Below are positions 9,291-19,900 of a stretch of 64,000 nt of DNA, in pieces (position 1 is the stretch's first letter; every line of letters starts with the position of its first letter). Position numbers and translations under genes: made by a program. Source of the stretch: Ignavibacteriales bacterium (GTDB lineage: Bacteria; Bacteroidota; Ignavibacteria; Ignavibacteriales; Melioribacteraceae); assembly GCA_021740915.1 (NCBI GenBank), contig JAIOYW010000008.1, forward strand, positions 62,001 to 126,000, read 5' to 3'. The notes under the pieces were generated by a model, which was given only the letters and a program-made list of their open reading frames with translations, was not told the DNA's origin and did no database searches.

Positions 9291-9809
9291 CTACCAATTT
9301 GAAACAACCGACAGAAGGATATCTTCGGCTAATTTATCCATTGCTGCTTCAATGGCTTGTTTTCTTTCGTCATAAACGTTACCCTGATTGCTATAATTCC
9401 CGAAATCCGAGAAATTTTTATCAAAAATCAATTCGCGTTTCACGAGATCACGATAGACAACTTTAATGTTTATCGTCAATTTTCTCAGGGTAACATCTTC
9501 ACCACCCGATACTACAGCAGGAGCATCGGAGAGTGAAATAACAGTACATTCAAGAGTTGCATCTGCATTTGCTCTTTCAGCTATTTGAAGCGTGTTGTCA
9601 TCAATAAAAGCCTGGACGATTTTTGTGTTAAACACATCAACAAGATCAGCTTCTCCCGAACCACTTCTATCAATGGGGAAGGGAATGTTGATAGATTTCA
9701 GATGCGGAGGTACGGAAGCACCTGTAAAAGAATAACTGCATCCCCGAAACATAGTTAAACTTATTAATATAAACAAGATAGCAGCCCTTTGAGTCCCGAA
9801 ACTATTCAA
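9291..9809 (-). CDS. LptE-like LPS-assembly lipoprotein
   Basis: Probable outer-membrane lipoprotein of about 172 residues. A hydrophobic segment ends in a candidate lipobox cysteine (MFRGC), followed by YSFTGASVPPHLKSINIPF, typical of the LptE family that plugs the LptD barrel for LPS export. The reading frame extends back to 9905 but that would overlap the activator gene by about 100 nt. I choose the TTG at 9809, which overlaps the activator's stop codon and has AAGG 9 nt upstream. The lipobox is not canonical (arginine at -2), so lipidation is likely but not certain. Confidence 0.75.
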   Translation of the reverse strand: MNSFGTQRAAILFILISLTMFRGCSYSFTGASVPPHLKSINIPFPIDRSGSGEADLVDVFNTKIVQAFIDDNTLQIAERANADATLECTVISLSDAPAVVSGGEDVTLRKLTINIKVVYRDLVKRELIFDKNFSDFGNYSNQGNVYDERKQAIEAAMDKLAEDILLSVVSNW

Positions 9810-10905
9810 TCCCGTATTCCTTGAGTTTTCGATAAAATGTGCGCTCACTAATCGCAAGGAAATTCGCTGCTTTTCGCTTATGCCAGTTCGTATATTCGAG
9901 AGCATTTAGTATAGCTTCTTTTTCAAGAACGACGAGTGGTTTGATTTCCCTGATCTTAAGATCGTTGCTATCGGCTTCTGTAACCGGATGCATGCGTGCC
10001 ATGTTTTTGAGATCAAGAAGATCCTTTTTGATTTCGATAAGGGCACGGTAAATTAATTCCCTGTCAGCGCTCTCAGGGGATATTCTGGTTGTGACAGGCA
10101 GATTTCTGTTTATTTCATTTTCTGATCTGAGCATTAACAGATTCTCGAAATCTCTTGAAGTGATAACACCTGTTTTGTTAAGAGCAACGGAAGTTTCCAC
10201 AGCATTTTTTAATTCTCGGATATTCCCCGGCCAGTGGTAGGTTGTGAGCAAGTTAAGAGCATCGGTCGATATTTTCGGGAATGGGATTTTATTTTCAGTG
10301 CAATAATTTTCAAGAAAGTGATCCACAAGGGGCAAAATATCTTCTGCCCGTTCACGCAGTGGCGGTATAAATAAAGTAACTGCTTTCATTCTGAAAAACA
10401 GATCTTTTCTGAATCGTTTCGCGAGCACTTCGTTTTCCAGGTTTTTATTTGCGGCAGCTATTATTCGAATGTTGACCTTTGTAACTGTTTCACTGCCGAT
10501 TCTCATAAATTCTCTTGTCTCAAGAACACGCAGAAGTTTAACCTGTGTGGTCAGCGGCATCTCCGCTATTTCATCAAGAAAAAGAGTTCCGCCATCGGCA
10601 ATTTCGAAATATCCTTTACGGCTTTCAACTGCACCAGTAAAAGCACCTCTTTGATGCCCGAACAGCTCGCTTTCGAGTAAAGACTCGGGTATTGCCCCGC
10701 AGTTTACACTTATAAGTTTTTTCTCGCTCCTCCTGCTTGAGAAATGGATAGCTTTGGCAAAAACCTCTTTGCCGACACCGCTTTCCCCCTGAATCAGAAC
10801 TGAAATGTCAGCGCCGGCAACCTGCATAATAATATCGCAGAGATCTTTGATGGTTTTTGATTTACCAATTATTCCAAACCTTTCCTGGAATTCTTTTACA
10901 GTCAC
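9802..10905 (-). CDS. Sigma-54-dependent transcriptional activator without sensory domain
   Basis: Bacterial enhancer-binding protein of 367 residues. The AAA+ domain starts almost at the N-terminus: Walker A GESGVGKE near 40-47, sigma-54 contact loop GAFTGA at 87-92, Walker B TLFLDEIAEM. A Fis-type helix-turn-helix closes the protein (RKAANFLAISERTFYRKLKEYGIE). There is no receiver, PAS or GAF domain, so activity must be set by a partner or by level, as for PspF. It overlaps the MBL gene by 4 nt upstream and the LptE-like gene downstream, so it is embedded in an envelope gene run. Whether it controls that run is not shown; I found no certain -24/-12 promoter. Confidence 0.92.
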   Translation of the reverse strand: MTVKEFQERFGIIGKSKTIKDLCDIIMQVAGADISVLIQGESGVGKEVFAKAIHFSSRRSEKKLISVNCGAIPESLLESELFGHQRGAFTGAVESRKGYFEIADGGTLFLDEIAEMPLTTQVKLLRVLETREFMRIGSETVTKVNIRIIAAANKNLENEVLAKRFRKDLFFRMKAVTLFIPPLRERAEDILPLVDHFLENYCTENKIPFPKISTDALNLLTTYHWPGNIRELKNAVETSVALNKTGVITSRDFENLLMLRSENEINRNLPVTTRISPESADRELIYRALIEIKKDLLDLKNMARMHPVTEADSNDLKIREIKPLVVLEKEAILNALEYTNWHKRKAANFLAISERTFYRKLKEYGIE

Positions 10906-11675
10906 CTTATTGTTTTCCTCAATGAATCGTATGCAATCATTATCTTTTTTTGTAATTCGGGCTCTAATGACTTAATCCAATCCCGCAGGACCGGAAGCTC
11001 TTCAGAGTGATAATGAATAAGGTATATCTCCGGGGACATAATACCCTTCAGAATTTTGCCCATAGCGTTAAGGCTGACATGACCACATTCTGTAATAAAA
11101 ATCTCATAAGGGTAATTTACGTAATTTATTAAATCGTTTTCATTTCCAATATCCGAAGTGTAAAAAAACTCCTTGTCGTTTTCAAAAATTTTTATCGACG
11201 AAGAAACTGGATTTATTCCCGGAGAAGTGTATTTCCCCTCTGGCAAAATATGAGTATTTGGATAAGCAAAAAATCCTGAGTGTATTTTAATTTTGGTTTT
11301 GGCGCCGTGTTCGAAAGGCACAAGTTCAGCCTCAAAATCAAGGAATTCGAGAGGAACATGAAATATTTTTAATAAGTGAGATATCATCCCAAGATGCTTT
11401 TTATGGACAAATATTTTTAAAGCTTCCTTTCTGCGACAAATTTTCATCTGTGTCAGTAGTGATGGCAAGCCGGCAAGATGGTCTGAATGTGTATGTGTAA
11501 TCAGAATGTTCTGAATTGAAGAATAATCAATGTAATTCCTTTGTAAACATCGGCTGATAGAATCGCCCGAGTCAATAAGTAGATTTTGTGAATCGTCAAA
11601 TTCAATAAATAGCGAAGAATGGTATTTTTCAGGATCGGTTTTTCCCGATCCTGTGCCCAGGAATGTTATATCCAC
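10902..11675 (-). CDS. MBL-fold metallohydrolase (RNase Z-like)
   Basis: Metallo-beta-lactamase fold hydrolase of 257 residues. The start MDITFLGTGSG and the metal-binding HTHSDHLAG motif are characteristic of the RNase Z/arylsulfatase-like branch. Later ligands include FYTSDIGNEN and the C-terminal LIHYHSEE. The exosite arm of true tRNase Z is not evident, so the substrate is uncertain. Its stop overlaps the start of the sigma-54 activator by 4 nt, implying coupled translation. Confidence 0.8.
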   Translation of the reverse strand: MDITFLGTGSGKTDPEKYHSSLFIEFDDSQNLLIDSGDSISRCLQRNYIDYSSIQNILITHTHSDHLAGLPSLLTQMKICRRKEALKIFVHKKHLGMISHLLKIFHVPLEFLDFEAELVPFEHGAKTKIKIHSGFFAYPNTHILPEGKYTSPGINPVSSSIKIFENDKEFFYTSDIGNENDLINYVNYPYEIFITECGHVSLNAMGKILKGIMSPEIYLIHYHSEELPVLRDWIKSLEPELQKKIMIAYDSLRKTIR

Positions 11676-11676
11676 T

Positions 11677-12384
11677 TTATTTCTCCTGAGAATCTGAGAT
11701 AATAACCCTTCCGTTCAAGTTGTACTTTGTTTTTAATAAATTCAACAACGGTGCAGCGTCATTCTCGCTTTCAAACGAGCCAACTCTTACAATGTTCAAC
11801 AAACTGCCCCCAACACTTTTAGTGCTGATTCCCGAACTGTATCCTGCTTTGATTAGCTCATCACGCAGCGACTGTGCGTTTTCAGGATTTAAGAAAGCAC
11901 CAGCCTGAACCGTGAACTCGTGTTTTTTTTGAGGGGTATGCGATTCGGAATCCCAGTCGTTTTTAACAATTACGGGAGTTTCTTCACGCGGTGGTGAAAT
12001 CGCATTAATAAATTGAAGATAGGGAGAAGACGGAAAACGTCTTGCGAGTTCGTTTGTCGTTTCATCTGCTTTTTTGTATTCCCCGACAGCAAAATAATAA
12101 CTGAAGATCCTGTACAGCGCCGCATCTGAATATTTAAATTCTGGATAAACATCCACTATTTTCCGGTATTTTTGAAGGGCGTCAGTTCCGTTTATTGTTA
12201 GAACTGCCTCAAGAAAAAGAAGTCCCGGATCACCGGGGTATTCGGTCTGAAGATTCTGCAATTCCCGGAGAACCTGCTGTGACTCTCCGGACTCAATACG
12301 CTTGAGATAATTTTCAATCCGGAGAGCCTGGCCGAATAGAAAAACATTGAAAAAAAACACAAAAATAAAAATTGTTTTTTTCAT
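11677..12384 (-). CDS. Exported TPR and SPOR domain protein
   Basis: A 235-residue protein with a signal peptide (IFIFVFFFNVFLFGQA), a TPR-like middle (RYPGDPGLLFLEAVL, GEYKKADETTNELARRFPSSPYLQFI) and a C-terminal SPOR domain near residues 157-232 (EFTVQAGAFLNPENAQSLRDEL...LLNIVRVGSFESENDA). SPOR domains bind denuded septal peptidoglycan glycans, so a periplasmic role in division or cell-wall remodelling is likely. It lies 2 nt after miaB and 1 nt before the MBL gene. Confidence 0.85.
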   Translation of the reverse strand: MKKTIFIFVFFFNVFLFGQALRIENYLKRIESGESQQVLRELQNLQTEYPGDPGLLFLEAVLTINGTDALQKYRKIVDVYPEFKYSDAALYRIFSYYFAVGEYKKADETTNELARRFPSSPYLQFINAISPPREETPVIVKNDWDSESHTPQKKHEFTVQAGAFLNPENAQSLRDELIKAGYSSGISTKSVGGSLLNIVRVGSFESENDAAPLLNLLKTKYNLNGRVIISDSQEK

Positions 12385-12386
12385 TA

Positions 12387-13739
12387 TTAAGCCGTCAACT
12401 GAATTTTATCCTTAACCGGGTTTACTGTTTCAACATATTTTCCAAACAATGTGGCAGAAGTCGCAGAATTTATTACTGTTTTTACATAGTCTCCTGGAAG
12501 AATTCCATCAATTGCCGGAAATATCAAAACCTTGTTCGTGTCGGTTCGTCCCGACATAAATGCATCCGACTTTTTGCTGTATCCTTCAACGAGAACGATC
12601 TCCTCTTTCCCGATAGTCGATTGGTTAATTTCAAAAGAGATTTTTTGCTGAAGGTCAATTATCTCGGTCAATCTTTTGGACTTCATTTCTTCAGTGACGT
12701 CGTTTTCCATCTTGTGGGCTTTAGTCCCTTCGCGGGGTGAGTACTTAAACATGTAAGCCCCATCATAACGAACCTTATTCATGACATCAATGGTCATAAG
12801 GTGATCTTCATAAGTCTCCGATGGGAAACCTGCGATAATATCTGTCGAAAAACTTACACCGGGAATAATCTTTCTTGATTTTTCAATTAATTCAAGATAA
12901 TGTTCTACGGTATATGTCCTGTTCATTAATTCTAAAATCCGATTGGAGCCGGATTGTACAGGCAAATGGATATAGTTGCAAATATTTGGGTGTTCAGCAA
13001 TCGTATATAGTAATTTGTCCGATAAATCCTGGGGATGTGATGTTGTAAATCGGATCCTGATCAACTTATCCACAACAGCAGCGGCAGCAAGAAGATCAGC
13101 AAAATCCCTGCCGTTATCAAGATATGAATTAACATTCTGACCCAGCAGGGTTACTTCACGGAAACCGCGTTGAGATAATAGTTTAATCTCGTTGACAATA
13201 GAATCAAGTGAACGGCTTCTTTCTCTCCCCCTTGTAAAGGGAACGACACAGAAAGTGCAGAATTTGTCGCAGCCCCGCATAACAGAAAGCCATGCGGAAA
13301 TCCCGTCTTCCCTGAAGGGAATAATATCATCATAGGTTTCTGTCCGGGACAGTTTAACGCCTATGCCTTTACCCCCGTTATATACCTCGTCAATAAGTTC
13401 AGTAATCCGGCGGTATTCATCGGGACCGACGACCAAATCTACAACTCCTTTACTGCCAATAAGATTTTTGCGCAGCCGTTCGGCCATACATCCCAATATC
13501 CCGACAACCAATTCTGGCTTTTTATTCTTTTGTTTTTTCAGGTTTCCTAACCTGCCGTAAATCCTTTGTTCGGCATTGTCCCTGATACTGCATGTATTCA
13601 GAAGAATAATATCTGCTTCGTTTTGATTTTTGGTAACCTGATAGCCTTTGTTCCAGAGTACTCCAAGAATAACTTCTGTGTCTGCCAGATTCATCTGGCA
13701 GCCATAGGTTTCTATATAAACTTTGTGTAATTCGCTCAT
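12387..13739 (-). CDS. miaB: tRNA-2-methylthio-N6-dimethylallyladenosine synthase
   Basis: Radical SAM methylthiotransferase that adds the 2-methylthio group to i6A37 of tRNAs reading U-starting codons. All three domains are present. The N-terminal UPF0004 domain has cluster cysteines C14, C50 and C84. The radical SAM core has C157-x3-C161-x2-C164 (RGCDKFCTFC). A TRAM domain sits at the C-terminus (KEEIVLVEGYSKK...GILPGDYVKTVINSATSATLFG). At 450 residues it is full length. First gene of the minus-strand run; a TATATTTG box on the minus strand at 13767-13760 is a candidate promoter. Confidence 0.95.
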   Translation of the reverse strand: MSELHKVYIETYGCQMNLADTEVILGVLWNKGYQVTKNQNEADIILLNTCSIRDNAEQRIYGRLGNLKKQKNKKPELVVGILGCMAERLRKNLIGSKGVVDLVVGPDEYRRITELIDEVYNGGKGIGVKLSRTETYDDIIPFREDGISAWLSVMRGCDKFCTFCVVPFTRGRERSRSLDSIVNEIKLLSQRGFREVTLLGQNVNSYLDNGRDFADLLAAAAVVDKLIRIRFTTSHPQDLSDKLLYTIAEHPNICNYIHLPVQSGSNRILELMNRTYTVEHYLELIEKSRKIIPGVSFSTDIIAGFPSETYEDHLMTIDVMNKVRYDGAYMFKYSPREGTKAHKMENDVTEEMKSKRLTEIIDLQQKISFEINQSTIGKEEIVLVEGYSKKSDAFMSGRTDTNKVLIFPAIDGILPGDYVKTVINSATSATLFGKYVETVNPVKDKIQLTA

Positions 13740-13946
13740 AATACTTTTGTTTTAACTTACAAATATACCCAACATTCACAACATTTTTATACAAAATAAC
13801 GGACGAGCTGTCTTATTAATCACAAATTCTTTTATTTTTGCAAAAAATATTGAGATTGACGTAAAACTATCTTAACTTAAGTACTAAAATTATTTTCCTG
13901 CAAATCACTTATGCTGAATTTTGAATTTAATCGGAGTAATGGTTAT
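13740..13946. promoter_or_regulatory. Divergent intergenic region with two TAnnTTTG boxes
   Basis: Intergenic region between miaB (minus) and the giant surface protein (plus). Two matches to the Bacteroidota -7 element TAnnTTTG are visible: TATATTTG on the minus strand at 13767-13760, for miaB, and TATTTTTG on the plus strand at 13833-13840, about 105 nt before the surface-protein ATG. A clear -33 TTTG at the usual spacing is not seen for either, so both are candidates only. GGAG at 13933-13936 is the ribosome binding site that selects the ATG at 13947. Confidence 0.4.
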
Positions 13947-16900
13947 ATGAAAAAAAGAATTCAACTATTTTGTCTGTTGTTCTTTTTATCACTCGGGAGT
14001 ATCAATGCCCAGACATTTTTGTTAAATCCGGCGCAGGGTTATTTCCTTGATGATCCGGGTGATCTCAAGTATAAGTTGTTGTTCAGTCAGACAGACAGCG
14101 TTGTTTTTTCATGGCTGGCAAACCTGACGGGCACAAATTCTAAAATTAAAATCGGTCTCTCTTCGGGAAATTACAACATCAAAAGCATCGCGGTTTCCGG
14201 AAGCAGGGCTGGGTACAAAGCCAATCAGACGCCTTTAAATCTTTCAACAGGAAGATATTACGCAATTGTTACAAATTCAAATGCGACTACACTGGCTCAG
14301 ATACAGGCTGATTTTGCTGCCAGCCCGACCACTATTAAGTACTCTAATGAGATTCAGTTTGTAATCGAAGCGCCAATCGCTCCTGTTGCATTGAATCCCT
14401 CCGGTGTAATTACCGAAGCCACACCGGATTTTGAATGGACATCAGTGGCGGGCGTACCGGCGTACTATCTTATTGTCTCGAGCACCCCTTTTAATGTAGT
14501 GACACTGCCATCAGGTGAAGTTAGTGTTGAGGGCGCCAATATTATATGGAATTTTATTACTACCGGAACCTCAGTCCAATATGGTGAACTGGATCCATTA
14601 TCGCCGTATTATATTCCGGCTCCTCCCCTTATACCCGGGAATACTTATAACTACACTATTCTGAATTTATATGACGAATCGGATATTTCTTTTGCCAGCA
14701 CGGTGTTCAGCGGTGTTACTGCATTTACATTTCAGGGGACACAAACCCTCACACCGCCGATTTTAGTTTATCCGCCTGACGGAGCAACATTCTCTTCCGA
14801 TGAATATATTAATTTCCAGTGGGATCCCGTTCCAAATGCAAACAGTTACTCCATTTTCTTATATCAGCGGGTATCTACTTTCGCCGGAAACAATCAGCAG
14901 TTTGATGTTCCGATCTGGAATTCAACCGTAACAAGTACAAGCATCAGTTATCCCGCTGTAACTACTTTAACGAAATCCGATTATGTCTGGTTCGTTATTC
15001 CAAATGATAACTCCGGTGCTGGTGTTGCCAGTCAGACCTCACTTTTTCACTATATTCAGCCAATCGGCGGGTTCCGGATTACTTGTATCGATGCTGAGAC
15101 TGGATCAAATTTCACAAATTTTGAAGTCGAAGTAAACTCATTGTCGGGAGGTGTTTCTCCGGCTAATCCGATTATTGTTTCAAATTCACAGTCCTTCTCA
15201 GATTCACTTGTCGTCGGCACATATGAATTTACGGCTAAGAAGCCAAATTATTATGATTCAACTTTTGTTGTTACCATAACTGAGAATGGTTTTGTGATTG
15301 CTAATCTGGCAGTTCGCCCATATCCAGCACTTATCTCAGGCTCAGTAAAGGATCAGTTCAACGCTGCTGTAAACGATGCACTGATCACTCTTAAAAATGT
15401 TGCGACCACGGAAGAATTTCTGGTGCAGACAAATTCACTGGGCGATTTTAGTGCTGCTCTTCCGCGCGGAACATATACAGTCCGCGCCACAAAAAACGGT
15501 TATATCCCATCCTCACAGCGAACAGTCACGGTGGAGGGTGATCAGTTAATAATTTCACCACATTTAACACTCACACTTGATAATGCATCTATTTCAGGCA
15601 AAGTTCTTAATGATCTGGGAACACCGGTACAGCTGGCTACAATTACAGCAACCAGCGGTTCAGTTACTCAGCAGGTAGTTACGGATGGCAATGGAAATTA
15701 CAGCATCACTCTGAATTCAGGAAATTGGCTGATTTCGGTGTCGAAATCCGGATTTATTCCTTCAGAACCACAAACTATTTCACTGATTACCGGCGATAAT
15801 CTTCAGAATCAAAATTTTATTCTTGTGCCGAGAGCAAACCAAATTACCGGATTTGTATATAAAGTGACCTCCGGAGGCAGTACACCATTTGCAGATGTGA
15901 CTGTGACGGCAATTCCCACAAGCGGAACACCCGTAACAACAGTCTCAACTAATTCTGGAGAATACAGCTTAAGCCTTCGGGCCGGATCCTACAATATTGT
16001 AGCATCAAAACAAGGTTATACTTCAAGCGCTCCTGTGCAATTAACATTAACTCTTGGAATCGCACAAACTATTTCCGGAGTGAATTTTGATATGATTCCA
16101 AACCCATCCTCAATATCCGGTACCGTAACAGGTCCGGATGGCGCAGGAATATCAGGAGTGACAGTCTCAACTCTGTCTGGCGTGACCGGTACTACTTTGC
16201 CGAACGGAACGTATTCTATCAGTGTTTCACCTGGGACCAGGACTCTTAGCGCACAGAAAACAGGGTATGTTACCCCATCTCCAAAACAGGTTTCGGTTCT
16301 TACCGGTCAGAATATTACAGGGATTAATTTTATTTTATCACCTAATGCCGCAACAATTTCTGGCAAGGTTCTGAATCTTCAGCAACCGGTAGTGGGCGCT
16401 ACGGTTACAGCTACTTCAGGAAGCAGTTCAAGTTCAGTAACCACAAATTCAAATGGAGAATATACTTTTAACCTGCAGCCAGGCACCTATTCTTTAAATG
16501 CACTAAAAACCGGATTTATCGGAGGCGCTACAATAAATGTTACTGTTTCGGGTGGTCAGCAGAGTTTGAATAACAATTTCAATCTTGCCAGGAATCTTGC
16601 AACAGTAAGAGGCACTATATTATCAAATTCCGGAAATCCGATAAATGCAGTTACGGTCATAGCAGAAAATACGACAAATTCTTCAAAAATATTTTCAACC
16701 TTATCATCCTCTGATGGAAGTTATTCACTTGGTGTAGAAGGCGGAGCGGCATATAAAGTAACTCTTACTGAACAAGTGCATTCATCTTACACTGAGACAA
16801 CTTCGGTTCTCAATGCCGGAGACACAAAAACAATCAATGCGACACTGACTGCCAATCTTTCAACAGTCTCTGGTATTGTGAAGGACAACCTGCAATCCCC

Positions 16901-19900
16901 GGTTATCTCCGCGACTGTCACATTACGAAATTTAGGTACCGGAATCGTTGAGAAAACAATCACAACTCAGGCAAACGGCACATTCAGTTCAGGAATAAAC
17001 CAGGGAAATTATGCAATTGTTGCAAGCAAAGACGGGCACATCAGAGATAGTATTGTTGTAAACCTAAGCGCTGGTCAAACTCTTTCCAACCTGTCTCTGA
17101 CACTCACCCAGAATTTTGCGCTCATGACAGGAAATATAACTGATACAGGCGGTCTGCCACTTGATGATGCTGTACTTAATCTTGACGGTCAATATTCAGC
17201 CACTGTAACGGCAAATGAAACCGGAGTATATTTGCTCACAGGAATTGTCGGCGGAACGTATTCTGTCAAGGTATCGAAGCCAGGATACAAAGACACTATA
17301 ATAACTTCCTATGTGATTACAGGCGGGTCGTCAAAATCTCAGAACTTCCTGTTGCCTCAACTGACCGGAAAAATATCCGGTATTATAAGCGGAGCCTCTA
17401 TCGGTAATGTTAAACAAGCTACCGTGTTTGCAAAAAGCAATACGAGTAACGAAGTGCTTGCAGAACTCTCCGATGATAATGGTTATTTTGAGTTCATAAA
17501 TCTAAATTTTGATTCCTATACGATCAGTGCGTCAAAAACTGGTATGACTAGTACGGCTACTGTCGCACTAACAATTTGGGCTGATAATCAGCAAGGCACA
17601 GCTGATATAAGTGATTTTATTGCCCAGAGTTCAAAAATAAAGGGAACTGTTGTTGATGGTTCCGGAACTCCTTTGGGTAATGTTCAGATTACGGCGAGCG
17701 GTCTTGCCGGCTCGGGCCTATCGACCTCATCGAGCAACGGCACGTATATTATGACGAATCTTACTCCGGGCAACTATACCCTCAGTGCAAATAAAGTTGG
17801 TTATACTTATGGGGGCGCAACAATAAGTCTTGTTGATAGTTTTGTTCTGAATCCAACTTTGATCAGGAATACATCTACGATAACAGGTACAGTAAAGAAT
17901 CAGATTGGCGAAAAACTTAGAATTCAGACTCAGGTCAAAGCCGTCTCATCCGGATCTGAATCATATACTGCCACTGTAGATGCAAATGGTAATTATTCAT
18001 TAACAAATGTTGCAAGCGGAAAACAATACACGGTTTTTAACGATATTTACCGGGAAGGGTTTGATAATGATACCTCGAGCATAACTGTACCCGAAGGAGC
18101 GCCAACTGCCGGACCTGTAAATCTGCAGGTTCAGGTGAATCTCTCGGGAATCAAAGGGAATGCCGGGACACCAACTGCAAACTTAAAGATTCAGAATATA
18201 TCGACAAGTGAAATATTCACAACTTCATCCACCGGAACCGGCAGTTTTGAGAAATTGTTCCTCCCCAACGGTTCTTACAGAATTACTCCAAATAAGCAGG
18301 GATTTACTTTCAGTCCTACAACCACCACCGTTAATCTTTCTGTGAGGGATACACAGACAGTTAACTTTACTGCTTCTTCGCAAGTTGGTAAGGCAAATAT
18401 TACTGTCAGTGAAAGTAACGGGACAAAAATAGCCGGCGTTGCCATCAGTCTGACAAATGCTGCCGGAAATACTGTCCTTAATGGTGTTACAAATACAGCC
18501 GGGAATGTTCTGATAAGCGATATTCCTTCAGGTGCTTATACTCTCCGGGCAAGCAAAGAAGGATTCTCTCCGCTGTCTCCCACAACTTCGGTTACCATTT
18601 CAACCGGACAGACTGCTGAATCATCTGTTCAAATGGTAAGAAACACAGCAAGGTTATCCGGAACTGTGTATAAGAAAAGCAGCACAACCTCAGTTCCTTT
18701 CCCGAATGTGACTGTTAAGTTAAGATATTCTACTGGCGTAACGCTGGTTGGTCTTACAGATGCACAAGGCAAATACTCTCTGAAAGACCTGCCCGCCGGA
18801 CAAGCTTATGTGTATGCTATCCAGAGTGGTTATACTACAGATTCACTCGCTGTTAATCTTGCGATCGGAGCAAACATTGCAAGAGATGTTAATCTGAGCG
18901 CCGCCTTTGTTGCTGTCCGTGGAAAGGTTTTACTTGAAGGTGTCGGGCTTAGCAATGTAAATATTACAGCTACCGGATCATCTGTAAATTCAGTTAAAAC
19001 TGATCAGAACGGACAATTTACTTTTCCGGCGCTGACAATTCAGCAGGGAGCAGGAGACTCGACTCTTTACAATATTGCAATTAACGATTCCAGATACCCG
19101 ATAAAATCCATTGTCCGGTCATTCACTGCTGCGGAAGCAGGGACAACAGTTACTTTAGGCGATTTTATTCTTCCCTCCGGTCAAATGTTCATCACAGTTA
19201 CTGACGGAAAGAGCGTCCTTCCAGGCGCTAAAGTAATTCTTACCAGACCTAACGGAGTTAACCGTACAGAAATAACCGGGTTAAACGGTATATTCACTTC
19301 GAAGAACGAGCTATTTAAAGGTACTTACAGAGTATCTCTTGAAAAAGAGGGTTATCTTGGACCTACTGAAGAATATACACGCGTTATTCTTAACGATGAC
19401 ACTTCCTCTGTCCGTGTGACTTTCAGGATGCCTTATATTTTTGATACTGTAGATACGATTTTTGCAGATGAGAACACTGTAATTAAAGTATTTTCGAATT
19501 TGACAGATGATGTTCCTGTTCCCACATTATATTATCGCAAATCTTCTGACCAGGAATTTACCGCTCTTGGAATGACAGTTTCCGGTGATACGATTTCGGG
19601 AACCATTCCCGCTCAATTCAGTTTGGAAGATATTGAGTATTATCTTGAAATCAAAAATTTAACAACCGGAATTCTGAACCGTTCACCGCACTATACTGTC
19701 ACTCCTTTAGCAAAAGGTATTTTAAGTGCACTGAAGATAGACCCGGAACTCAATGGACTCATTCTAAGGATGGGTGACACGTACCAGATTTCTGCGATTA
19801 TCAGAGATGGTATAGGGAACGACTTGAAAGATAAGTTCACCGGGACATCCAGCCCGGGTAAAATCTCATGGACCAGTAATGATCCTGATAATCTGCCGAT

